Below the pieces are notes generated by a model. The model saw only the letters and a list, made by a program, of their open reading frames with translations. It made no database searches and had not been told where the DNA came from. A stretch of DNA of 42,169 nucleotides. Source: CAZDAM01 sp964503595. Its GTDB lineage: Bacteria > Muiribacteriota > UBA6191. Where the stretch lies: assembly GCA_964503595.1 (NCBI GenBank), contig CAZDAM010000015.1, positions 1 to 42,169 on the forward strand. The letters run 5' to 3'. This document shows, one piece after another, positions 24,881-33,056 of this stretch (position 1 is the first letter of the stretch; every line of letters begins with the position of its first letter). The position numbers and the translations under genes were made by a program.

Positions 24881-25330
24881 TTAATGTTGACAGCGTGGAC
24901 AGACGCCGAAGAATTCCAGCTGATGCGTAACGCCAGTGTAACCCTTGGCGCTTACACCCTCAAAGCTGTCTTCGGGCAAAGCCACATAAACGGGCTCCAC
25001 GCGACCACAGTCGCGACATACCAGATGGTGATGTTTCACCTCAGGGCCATCAAGTTCGTAGCGTAATTGGCCATCACCGAGGTTTACGGAACGCACCAGA
25101 CCAGCTTCCTCCATCTTCTGAATGGAGCGATAAAGAGTTGCCCGGTCCGGGGTTCGCCCAGCCTGCTTGGATAAAGCCTGATAAATTTCATCAATGCTCA
25201 ACAGTCTATATCCACCAGACAGAGTACGCAGAATTGAAATTCGTGCTGGGGTCCTCTTCAGCCCTGCAGACCGAAGCCTCTCGGAGCACTGGGCAAAATC
25301 CAGAATGTATAAATGCTGTGTGTTTTCCAT
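24881..25330 (-). CDS. Fur-family metal-responsive repressor (Zur/Fur type)
   Basis: A 149-residue winged-helix repressor of the Fur superfamily. The DNA-binding half has LKRTPARISILRTLSGGYRLLSIDEIYQAL and DRATLYRSIQKMEEAGLV. The metal half has VKHHHLVCRDCGRVEPV and the closing FFGVCPRCQH, giving two CxxC structural-zinc pairs. The start at 25330 (MENTQHLYIL) is preferred over an upstream frame start because it gives normal family length. The metal sensed (Zn, Fe or peroxide) is not decided; the C-terminal HQLEFFGVCP resembles Zur more than Fur. It sits alone between metH and recC. Confidence 0.87.
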   Translation of the reverse strand: MENTQHLYILDFAQCSERLRSAGLKRTPARISILRTLSGGYRLLSIDEIYQALSKQAGRTPDRATLYRSIQKMEEAGLVRSVNLGDGQLRYELDGPEVKHHHLVCRDCGRVEPVYVALPEDSFEGVSAKGYTGVTHQLEFFGVCPRCQH

Positions 25331-25372
25331 GGTCTCAATGTACCGCACAAGAATAGTACTTGGCTCCCATTT

Positions 25373-25401
25373 TTTATGGTTTTTGCATTTTTTTTGCACA
25401 A
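25373..25401 (-). promoter_or_regulatory. candidate promoter of the Fur-family gene
   Basis: On the minus strand TTGTGC (25396-25401) and CATAAA (25373-25378) are spaced by 17 bases. Two copies of AATAGTACT (25352-25360 and 25435-25443) flank it, a possible autoregulatory arrangement. Confidence 0.4.
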
Positions 25402-25479
25402 AGCCTCGCCCAACAGTAACTCAAGCCCCATGAAAATAGTACTGCCAGCAATTGGCGTTGATCGTTCCACATTGATCAT

Positions 25480-28400
25480 TTATTCCTGAACACTGAAATA
25501 CTTGGCATCAGGATGGGAAAAGACCAAGGCCGATACTGAACCCTCGGGTTCCATCATCATGTTTTCGGTAAGCTCAATCCCGACGTCCTGAGGCTTGAGC
25601 AGGCGAAACAGAAGACGCTGATCCTCAAGATCCGGGCAGGCCGGATAACCAAAGGAAAGCCGGATTCCCTGATAGCGGGTCTGAACCAGATCCTTGAAAC
25701 TCAGATCCTCCTGAATCCCCCAGAGGCCACGAATTTTCTGGTGCAACATTTCTGCTGTCGCCTCGGCTGCTTCGACAGCCAGAGCCTGCAGAGCATGGAA
25801 ACTGAAATAGTCTCCAGCTTCCTTGAATCTGGCCGATGCCTCCCTGACCCCATAGCCCGTACTCACTGCGAACATGGCAATGGTATCCCGACGGTCTTTG
25901 CGGTGAGAGGCCACGAAGTCTGCGGCACAAAGCTCTTCTCCATCCTTCTGGCGAGGGAAATGAATGGTTTCAAGTAGCTCTCCATTAGCTCCATGGATTT
26001 TCAGATCATTGCCCTGGCTCTCGGCTTCAAAAAACCGATAGACCCCAACCGGCTCAATCCAGCCTTCCTTTTCCGCCAGTCTTTTCAACTCTTCAACCTG
26101 GCGATGAAGCTTCGCTGCTTTCTCCTCCCCTTTTTGCAAAGACAGACGAATCGAGCCCTTGAATCCCAGGTGCTGGGCATAGAAAAACTGCTCATTCAGA
26201 TAAGGCCAGACTTCAGCCACATCAAATTTCACGACATGGCGCTCAAGATCAGGAGCAGCTTCTCTTAATGCCTCATGGGAAAGGACCAGCTTGCTTCTTT
26301 TCGAAGACGGACGGGAAACTTTCGGTTCTCCTCCCTCACGCAGGGAAGCCGCCTTATCCTCATATTCTTTCAGATAAGTATCGCGAAGTTTCGGATCCAC
26401 CAGATTGTTGGCAATCTCAAGCCCCGTCATTGCATCCACGGAATAAAGCACTGGAGCAGCATATTTGGGAGCGATCCGGGTATCCGTGAATCTGCGGGAC
26501 AAAGCTGCGCCACCAACCAGGATCGGACAGTCAACTCCCGCAGCCTTCAAATCCTCGACGGTATCCACCATCTGCAGAGCTGACTTGACCAGAAGGCCGG
26601 AGAGACCGATAAAGTCGGGTTTATGCTCTCTCCATGCTTCAATAATCACTTCCGGAGCAATTTTGATCCCAAGGTTAATCACCTCATAGCCATTGTTAGC
26701 CAGAATGATTTCCACCAGATTTTTGCCAATATCATGCACATCGCCTTTGACCGTCGCCAGAAGAACCTTGGCCTTGCATGCATCCGAGGTTTTTTCCATC
26801 GAAGGTTCCAGATGAGCTACTGCAGCTTTCATGACCGAGGCTGACTGCAGCACTTCTGCAACAATCAGCTCATTGGCATTAAAAAGCTTGCCCACCTTGT
26901 TCATACCCGCCATCAAGGGACCGTTGATCACATCCAGCGGATCATATTTCTGCAAAGCTTCTTCAAGATTCGGGATCAGACCTTCCTTGCTTCCTTCTAC
27001 AAGATTGGCAATCAGGCGATCTTCCACCGTCCAGTCCGCTTTTTCATCCGCCGATTTCAGGGTTTTCATCTGGCGAAAGTGAGCTACAAATTCATCCAGC
27101 CTTTCCTGGCTGTTGTCAAAAATCATACCCTCGCAGAGCTCACGTTCCCTCTGCCCGATATTGGCATAACGCTCAATTTTTTCTGAATTGACAATGGCCA
27201 TATCCAGACCGGCTTTGGTGCAGTGGTACAAAAAGACGGAATTGAGCATTTCCCGTCCGGCTTCCGGCAGGCCAAAGGAAACATTGGAAATCCCCAGAAT
27301 CGTCTTGGTTTTCGGATATTTCTCCTTGATCAGGCGAATTCCCTCCACAGTCTCCTTTGCCGAAGTGATGTAGTTTTCATCACCGGTTCCACAGGGAAAT
27401 ACGAGAGGGTCCCAGATGATATCCTCTTCCTGAATTCCGTATTTCTGAGTCAGGAGTTCATAGGAACGGGCCGCTACTTCAAGCTTTCTCTCACGACTGA
27501 CGGCCATCCCGTGGTGAGGATCCTCATCGATACAGCCCACCACAACCGAGCCCCCATAAAGCTTCAGAAGTCCGCTGACCGTTTCAAAACGATCTTCTCC
27601 GGTTTCAAGGTTGATGGAGTTCAGAATGCATTTCCCTGGAAGCATCTTCAGAGCTTCTTCAAAGCAGGCATCATCGGTGGAATCCACCATGACGGGAACC
27701 CTGATTTTCTTCATCAGCTCCGGCAAGAAGGCTTTCAGATCGGCCATTTCATCCCGATCCGGATTGGCGAGACAGACATCAACAATCTGGGCCCCTTTCC
27801 TGACCTGTTTGCGGCCGATTTCAGCAGCTTCCTCAAGCCTTCCATCTACAATCAGCTGCTTGAACTTGCGGGAGCCGATGATATTGGTTCTTTCTCCCAC
27901 CAGAAGCGGGCGGGTATCCTCGTCCACTTCGACAAAATCAATCCCGGAAACAAAGGTACCCCTGCGCCCCTGAATCATTCTGGGCCGAAACTGCTTTCTT
28001 AAATCATGAAAATGCTCAATATAGGCGGGACTGGTCCCGCAGCAGCCACCCATCAGATTCAGCCAGCCAGAATCGGCGAACTTGGCCAGATGTACAGCCA
28101 TGTCCTGGGGGGTTTCGACATATTTGCCGTCTTCATTAGGAAGGCCGGCATTGGGCATACACAGAATCGGTACCGAAACGAGCTGAGAAAGAGCCCTGAC
28201 ATGGGAAGTCATAAACTCCGGACCCGTGGAACAGTTCATGCCAATTCCAAGAAGAGGGAGATGAGAAAGAGCCGTAGCCACAGCTTCGACTCCCTGACCG
28301 GCCAGCATAGTGCCGGTAGGTTCAATCGTCACCGAGACCATCAGGGGAATGGACGTGTCCAGATGCTCAAGGGCCTGAAGAATCCCTGCCACGCCACATT

Positions 28401-28935
28401 TCAGATTGATCGTATCCTGAGCGGTTTCCAGAAGCAGAAAATCACATCCACCCTCAATCAGGCCCAGTGCCTGCTGACGATAGTTGTGAATCAGATCTTC
28501 AATCGTGACCCCACCAGTTACACTGATAGCCTTCGTCGTCGGCCCCATGGAACCCGCCACAAAACGGTCTCCGCCCACTTTCTGGGCTGCCTTTCTGGCA
28601 TTCTGAGCCGCGGCAAAATTGATCTCGAAGAATTTTTCCTGAAGTTCGTATTCTCCCAACACCAGAGGGGTTCCTCCGAAACTGTTGGTCTCAACAATAT
28701 CTGAACCTGCCCGATAATACTGCTCATGGATATCCTGAATCACATCCGGACGGGTGAGATTCAGATTCTCATTACAGCCATCCAGTTCCTCACCACCGAA
28801 ATCCTCAGCCTTCAGGTGAGCCTGCTGCAAACATGTTCCCATCCCACCATCCATCAACAGGATGCCAGCTCTCATCCGATCCATGATGCGTTCAAATCTT
28901 GGTCCGGTAAAACGGTGACGTATCGATTTTTTCAT
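25480..28935 (-). CDS. metH: cobalamin-dependent methionine synthase
   Basis: Makes methionine from homocysteine with methyl-tetrahydrofolate through cobalamin. It has 1151 residues with all four modules in order: the homocysteine domain (GILLMDGGMGTCLQ, zinc cysteines in MNCSTGPEF and LMGGCCGTSP), the pterin domain (LLVGERTNIIGSRKF), the cobalamin cap and Rossmann domain with the axial histidine motif KGDVHDIGKNLVE, and the AdoMet activation domain (RLSFGYPACPDL, IELTENMMMEPEGSVS). The ATG at 28935 matches the family and lies 16 bases after the oxidoreductase; the frame open upstream would overlap that gene. No cobalamin riboswitch was seen. Confidence 0.97.
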   Translation of the reverse strand: MKKSIRHRFTGPRFERIMDRMRAGILLMDGGMGTCLQQAHLKAEDFGGEELDGCNENLNLTRPDVIQDIHEQYYRAGSDIVETNSFGGTPLVLGEYELQEKFFEINFAAAQNARKAAQKVGGDRFVAGSMGPTTKAISVTGGVTIEDLIHNYRQQALGLIEGGCDFLLLETAQDTINLKCGVAGILQALEHLDTSIPLMVSVTIEPTGTMLAGQGVEAVATALSHLPLLGIGMNCSTGPEFMTSHVRALSQLVSVPILCMPNAGLPNEDGKYVETPQDMAVHLAKFADSGWLNLMGGCCGTSPAYIEHFHDLRKQFRPRMIQGRRGTFVSGIDFVEVDEDTRPLLVGERTNIIGSRKFKQLIVDGRLEEAAEIGRKQVRKGAQIVDVCLANPDRDEMADLKAFLPELMKKIRVPVMVDSTDDACFEEALKMLPGKCILNSINLETGEDRFETVSGLLKLYGGSVVVGCIDEDPHHGMAVSRERKLEVAARSYELLTQKYGIQEEDIIWDPLVFPCGTGDENYITSAKETVEGIRLIKEKYPKTKTILGISNVSFGLPEAGREMLNSVFLYHCTKAGLDMAIVNSEKIERYANIGQRERELCEGMIFDNSQERLDEFVAHFRQMKTLKSADEKADWTVEDRLIANLVEGSKEGLIPNLEEALQKYDPLDVINGPLMAGMNKVGKLFNANELIVAEVLQSASVMKAAVAHLEPSMEKTSDACKAKVLLATVKGDVHDIGKNLVEIILANNGYEVINLGIKIAPEVIIEAWREHKPDFIGLSGLLVKSALQMVDTVEDLKAAGVDCPILVGGAALSRRFTDTRIAPKYAAPVLYSVDAMTGLEIANNLVDPKLRDTYLKEYEDKAASLREGGEPKVSRPSSKRSKLVLSHEALREAAPDLERHVVKFDVAEVWPYLNEQFFYAQHLGFKGSIRLSLQKGEEKAAKLHRQVEELKRLAEKEGWIEPVGVYRFFEAESQGNDLKIHGANGELLETIHFPRQKDGEELCAADFVASHRKDRRDTIAMFAVSTGYGVREASARFKEAGDYFSFHALQALAVEAAEATAEMLHQKIRGLWGIQEDLSFKDLVQTRYQGIRLSFGYPACPDLEDQRLLFRLLKPQDVGIELTENMMMEPEGSVSALVFSHPDAKYFSVQE

Positions 28936-28951
28936 GACAGAAAAAGTCCTC

Positions 28952-29554
28952 TCAAATCCACGTTCTTTCTTCAGTCCAGGGGTCTCCGTGGTTGTGGTAG
29001 CCATTGCGTTCCCAGAATCCCGGCTTGTCTTCCGGCGAAAACTCAAGAGCCCTGAGCCATTTGGCCGATTTCCAGAAATAGAGTCTGGGAACAACCAGAC
29101 GCAGGGGATAGCCATGTTCCGGGCTCAGCTCGGCTCCATTATGCCGAAACGCCACTAAAACATCCTCTTCAAGAAAGTCCTTGAGAGGGAGATTCGTGGT
29201 AAAGCCATATTCGGCATGGGCAATCACATATTGCATGCCATCGGTAAGTCCACCACAAAGTTCAATCAGATCAGATACGGCCACACCCTCCCAGACATTA
29301 TCCAGAAGAGACCAGGTCGTCACACAGTGAATATCCGAATGAACTTCAATCCGATCCAGTTTCAGAAGCTCTTCAAGCGTAAAGCTTCTGGGCTTCCGAA
29401 CCCCTCCAAGCATCCTGAAATCCCAGCTCTCAGGCTCGAATCCAGGTACAGGGCCATAATGAAGCACAGGAAACCGGCGGGTCTGAACCTGGCCGGGAGG
29501 AATGCGGTTTTCCCGCTTCATATCACTTGAAACAATCCGTTTTTTTATTTTCAT
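28952..29554 (-). CDS. sulfite-oxidase-like molybdopterin oxidoreductase
   Basis: A 200-residue protein of the sulfite oxidase molybdopterin-binding fold, short single-domain type. Key segments are WDFRMLGGVRKPRSFTLEELLKL, HCVTTWSLLDNVWEGVAVSDL, where Cys is the expected molybdenum ligand, AEYGFTTNLPL, and LSPEHGYPLRLVVPRLYFWKSAKWLRALEF. No Tat signal is present, so it is likely cytoplasmic, unlike MsrP. The substrate is unknown. The ATG at 29554 is preferred over an in-frame TTG at 29593. It lies between a Kef antiporter gene and metH, apparently in one operon. It would depend on molybdate supplied by ModABC. Confidence 0.85.
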   Translation of the reverse strand: MKIKKRIVSSDMKRENRIPPGQVQTRRFPVLHYGPVPGFEPESWDFRMLGGVRKPRSFTLEELLKLDRIEVHSDIHCVTTWSLLDNVWEGVAVSDLIELCGGLTDGMQYVIAHAEYGFTTNLPLKDFLEEDVLVAFRHNGAELSPEHGYPLRLVVPRLYFWKSAKWLRALEFSPEDKPGFWERNGYHNHGDPWTEERTWI

Positions 29555-29593
29555 GGAGCTATGAGAACATGAAGCCCGGGAATTTCCAAGCAA

Positions 29594-31402
29594 CTATTCT
29601 GCATCCACATCATCTTCAATCACAGCATGTAGAAGAGCATCTTCCTTGAGAAGCTCGGCAAGCATGCGCCTTTCTTCAGCAGCCAGACGGGCTGGCCTGC
29701 CATCTGCCTGGCTTCTTTCCATCTGCTGTTTCAGAAATTTCAGGTCATCGCGTCTGAAGATTCCGGCAATCCGATGGGCCCTGTAAGCTCCATAGCCCAA
29801 CTCCCGAAGGGCCATCTCGCCTAAGGCCAGAGAAGATTCAAATGTCTCCCGAATAGCTCCAACCCCTATCTGGGCAAGATCCATGGCATGCTGACGACTC
29901 TTAGCTCTGGCCAGAATCTTAAGATGGGGCCAGTACTTCTGGGCCTGATGGATAATGGCATTGATATCCTCTTCCGAATCCATGGTTACAATCAGAAGCC
30001 TGGCTTCTGCGGCACCCGCAGCATGCAGAACATCGGTGCGCACCGGATCGCCCAGATAAACCGGAAAGCCTGCTCTCCTCAAGGTTTCCACCTGATTGGC
30101 ATCATTATCCAGAACCACAGGATCGGTTCCACAGCCATGCAGAAGCCGTCCGATCACCTGACCAAAACGGCCGAATCCACAAAGAATCACGGAATGGCCG
30201 TGGGGAACAGCCTCATCCGTCTCTGTTCTCAAAAGTGCTCCACCCGGATAACGAGTCATCAGATTCTGTCTCAGGCGAAACAGAAGGGGAGTGGAAATCA
30301 TGGAAAGAGCGATCCCGAAATTCAGAACCTGGACAAAGCCGGAGTCCAGAAGCCCTGTAGTCTTGGCCAGACCCAGAAGAACAAAGGCAAACTCTCCCCC
30401 CTGGGACAACATCAGGCCAAACAAAAGAGCATCTCCCTTCATCATACCGAAGCGATAGCCAAGCCAGATCTGATATCCAAGCTTAAGTCCCACTGCCAGA
30501 AGGACTCCCAACGGGATCTGCCAGGGCCATTTCACAATCAATCCCAGATCCATGGACATACCCACGGAAATAAAGAACAACCCCAGAAGCAGGCCCTTGA
30601 AAGGCTGGATACTGATTTCCAGCTCATGGCGAAACTGGGAGTCTGCCAGAAGGACTCCGACCAGAAAAGTTCCCAAAGCCATGGAGACCCCGATCTGATG
30701 CATCCAAAGTGATGCCGCAACAACCAGAAAAATAGCTCCTGCTGTAAAGACTTCCCTGCCCCCATGATGGGCCAGAACCTGAAACACCGGACGAATGACC
30801 ACTCTGCCCAGAAAAATCATGGCTCCTACACTCAAAAGAATGATCAGGGCCCCGCTCAGACCCTGAGGGCCATGAGCTGCATCTCCTCCTGAACCAGCAA
30901 GAAACGGAATCAGAGCCAGCATGGGCAGGACTACGATATCCTGAAAAAGAAGAACCGAGAAAACAGACTGACCGCAGCTTGTCCTCCGCAATTTGGACTC
31001 ATCCATCATCTGAAGAACCAGGGCCGTGGAACTGACCGCCAGGGCCATACCGACACCGGTAGCCTGGGCCAGATTCAGACCCAGAAGATATGCAGATCCA
31101 GCAAAAGCCAGTGTACAACCCAAAACCTGCAACCCTCCAAGACCAATGACCAGACGGCGAAGAGACCATAAGCGGGAAGGTTTCAGCTCAAGGCCAATGA
31201 GAAACAGCATCAGAACCACACCGAATTCGGCCACATGCAGAATGAGTTCAGGATCCGAAACCAGAGCCAGCCCGCTGGGGCCAAGAATAAGGCCAGCCGC
31301 CAGATAGCCCAGAACACTCCCAAAGCCCAGACGGTTGAAAAGCGGGACCATCGCGGCTGTAGCCCCGGTATAAATCAGAATCTGAATCAGATATTCCGTC
31401 AT
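29594..31402 (-). CDS. KefB/KefC-type glutathione-regulated K+/H+ antiporter
   Basis: CPA2 antiporter with a C-terminal RCK/TrkA-N domain, 602 residues. Twelve or so hydrophobic helices cover residues 1-380, with LGYLAAGLILGPSGL (31-45) and FLIGLELKPSRLW (67-79). SVLLFQDIVVLPMLAL (149-164) carries the FQD site of the family. The nucleotide-binding domain begins at VILCGFGRFGQVIGRLL (405-421). In E. coli such proteins release K+ and acidify the cytoplasm when electrophile-glutathione adducts form. It overlaps its ancillary flavoprotein gene upstream by 4 bases, and a molybdopterin oxidoreductase gene and metH follow. I cannot choose between KefB and KefC. Confidence 0.93.
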   Translation of the reverse strand: MTEYLIQILIYTGATAAMVPLFNRLGFGSVLGYLAAGLILGPSGLALVSDPELILHVAEFGVVLMLFLIGLELKPSRLWSLRRLVIGLGGLQVLGCTLAFAGSAYLLGLNLAQATGVGMALAVSSTALVLQMMDESKLRRTSCGQSVFSVLLFQDIVVLPMLALIPFLAGSGGDAAHGPQGLSGALIILLSVGAMIFLGRVVIRPVFQVLAHHGGREVFTAGAIFLVVAASLWMHQIGVSMALGTFLVGVLLADSQFRHELEISIQPFKGLLLGLFFISVGMSMDLGLIVKWPWQIPLGVLLAVGLKLGYQIWLGYRFGMMKGDALLFGLMLSQGGEFAFVLLGLAKTTGLLDSGFVQVLNFGIALSMISTPLLFRLRQNLMTRYPGGALLRTETDEAVPHGHSVILCGFGRFGQVIGRLLHGCGTDPVVLDNDANQVETLRRAGFPVYLGDPVRTDVLHAAGAAEARLLIVTMDSEEDINAIIHQAQKYWPHLKILARAKSRQHAMDLAQIGVGAIRETFESSLALGEMALRELGYGAYRAHRIAGIFRRDDLKFLKQQMERSQADGRPARLAAEERRMLAELLKEDALLHAVIEDDVDAE

Positions 31403-31926
31403 TTCCAGCCTTCCTGCACAGCGCGAAAGCGGCTGATGACTTCCCCCGCCTGATCCTTGACATGCGTGTCAGCAACCCCCCGTGAAGGTTCCTTCAGAAG
31501 AATCGGGGGATGCCAGTGCATGCCACAGAACTCCACCATCCTCCGGTAGGAAGCCAGAAACAGCTCCACATCCATGGGAGATTCCGTGCGAGGATGGGCC
31601 CCTCCCATGCTGATGATGTGAATCCAGTGCCGACCCTTTAACTGATGATGGGCATCGCCCCAGGCAAAGCGGCGGTGCAGAACCCGATCCATCCATTCCT
31701 TGGTCATGGCCGGAGGGCCAAAACTCACCCAGGGATGCAGAAGCACGATTCCCCGGGACTGCAACAGGAATTCCTTTTCCATCTCAGCATCAATGAAAAA
31801 ATCCGGATACAGATTGACTGTATCCCTGATTTTCAGATTTTCTTCGGCTCCCAGTTTCAGAAGAAGCTGATAGACAAGCCTTCTACGGGTCGGTTCTCCC
31901 AGGAATGTCCAGACTGAAGTTTGCAT
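31399..31926 (-). CDS. KefF/KefG-type ancillary NAD(P)H oxidoreductase
   Basis: A 175-residue flavodoxin-fold protein of the KefF/KefG group that activates its partner antiporter and can act as quinone reductase. Diagnostic segments are LYPDFFIDAEMEKEFL (about 39-54), IVLLHPWVSFGPPAMTKEWMDRVLHRRFAWG (about 60-90) and LKGRHWIHIISMGGAH (about 96-111). The usual N-terminal nucleotide loop (HPxxxxS) is replaced by LGEPTRRRLVYQ, so flavin binding may be weaker. It overlaps kefB/C by 4 bases, the expected partner order. No strong RBS is seen at 31926. Confidence 0.88.
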   Translation of the reverse strand: MQTSVWTFLGEPTRRRLVYQLLLKLGAEENLKIRDTVNLYPDFFIDAEMEKEFLLQSRGIVLLHPWVSFGPPAMTKEWMDRVLHRRFAWGDAHHQLKGRHWIHIISMGGAHPRTESPMDVELFLASYRRMVEFCGMHWHPPILLKEPSRGVADTHVKDQAGEVISRFRAVQEGWK

Positions 31927-32039
31927 GCTCTGATTATGCCGCCAAATCAGTCACCAGGGCAATATTCATACATAGTTGTCATAGATAGAACCTTTTTGTC
32001 CGATGTTCTCAGAGTCTTTCGCAGAAGGAGCTAAGATCC

Positions 32040-32876
32040 ATGAAGCCGTTTTTGAAGTGGGCCGGAAACAAAATTCACATCGTCGAACGCATCCAGAAGC
32101 AGATTGGAAGCGGCAAACGCCTGATTGAACCTTTTGTGGGATCCGGAGCCGTATTTTTGAATGCCGACTTCGAGGAATTTGTCCTTTGTGACACCAATCA
32201 GGATCTGATTCACCTGTTTGAAATTCTCAAGGCTGAAGGCAATAACTTCATTGACTACTGCCGGGGGTTCTTTCAGAAGGAAAACAACTGTGAAGATCGC
32301 TACTACGAGCTCAGGGAACTGTTCAACAGCAATCCCGAGCCAACCCTGAAGGCAGCTCTTCTGGTGTATCTGAACCGTCACTGCTATAACGGCCTGATCC
32401 GCTATAACCTTCAGGGCCGTTTCAATACCCCCTTCGGGCGCTACAAAACGATCTACTTCCCCAAAGAGGAAATGCTCTATTTTCATGAGAAGGCCCAGAA
32501 AGCCATCTTCACCTGCCAGGATTTTCAGAAGACCATGCTGAATGCCCAGGCTGGAGACGTGATCTACTGCGATCCTCCCTATGCCCCCATTTCCAAAACA
32601 GCCAATTTCACTTCCTATTCAGCCCGCCCTTTTGGAACCATTGAACAGATCCGACTGGTAAAAATGGCCTGGCTTGCCGCCAAATGGGGATCCCGCGTGA
32701 TCATTTCCAATCATGCTACCGAATTCACCCGCGAAGCCTATGAAGGTGCTGAAGTCCACACTTTTCCGGTACGCCGACATATCAGCTGCAAGGGAAACAG
32801 CCGCGGGACAGTTAAAGAGCTTCTGGCGATCTTTCCCGAAAACCCAGACCCCAAGCGTACAGCCAACGAAGAATAG
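32040..32876 (+). CDS. dam: DNA adenine methylase (Dam, GATC)
   Basis: Class D12 adenine-N6 methyltransferase, 278 residues. It opens MKPFLKWAGNK with the AdoMet-binding FxGxG-type motif LIEPFVGSGAVFLNA (about 30-44), has the catalytic DPPY in VIYCDPPYAPIS (about 178-189) and NLQGRFNTPFGRY in the DNA-recognition region. GGAG 11 bases upstream of the ATG gives an RBS. No restriction endonuclease is beside it, so it is an orphan Dam, as in gammaproteobacteria. It would methylate GATC, including both ends of the ModE-like operator. Palindromic element B lies downstream. Confidence 0.94.
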   Translation: MKPFLKWAGNKIHIVERIQKQIGSGKRLIEPFVGSGAVFLNADFEEFVLCDTNQDLIHLFEILKAEGNNFIDYCRGFFQKENNCEDRYYELRELFNSNPEPTLKAALLVYLNRHCYNGLIRYNLQGRFNTPFGRYKTIYFPKEEMLYFHEKAQKAIFTCQDFQKTMLNAQAGDVIYCDPPYAPISKTANFTSYSARPFGTIEQIRLVKMAWLAAKWGSRVIISNHATEFTREAYEGAEVHTFPVRRHISCKGNSRGTVKELLAIFPENPDPKRTANEE

Positions 32877-32914
32877 ATCAGATAAAAGCTCTCTCCTGCT
32901 CCTGGGGTGTTTCC

Positions 32915-32990
32915 CTTAAGAAATTGACCCATTTTAGGAGACAGGATCTGTCTTCTAAAATGGCCTGACTTTGGAAGACATCCACATTTC
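32915..32990. repeat. palindromic intergenic element, copy B
   Basis: The core at 32929-32963 is a near-perfect palindrome: CCATTTTAGGAGACAG and CTGTCTTCTAAAATGG around GAT (15 of 16 arm bases match). It is the counterpart of copy A at 13548-13620. The third arm base differs between copies (A here, T there) with the matching change in the opposite arm. It lies between dam and the DUF1800 gene. Confidence 0.7.
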
Positions 32991-33056
32991 AAGGTCCCTT
33001 TTAAGACCAAAAATCTGAGATTTGGATTTACCGATTCGATGTTCTAGAATATCAGC

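Noticed and set aside
25331..25479. Cobalamin or SAM riboswitch near metH
   Set aside because: This gap is downstream of metH, and metH is preceded by a gene only 16 bases away; no B12-box or SAM-type fold was visible.
27223..28002. Plus-strand open frame of 259 codons
   Set aside because: Antisense of metH; metH has all four modules intact in the opposite frame.
28936..29115. Sixty extra N-terminal residues for MetH
   Set aside because: They would overlap the oxidoreductase gene, have no family match, and ATG 28935 starts directly before the conserved MetH opening.
29888..30712. Plus-strand open frame of 274 codons
   Set aside because: Antisense of the Kef antiporter membrane region; the product is a Lys/Gln/His-rich shadow with no motif.
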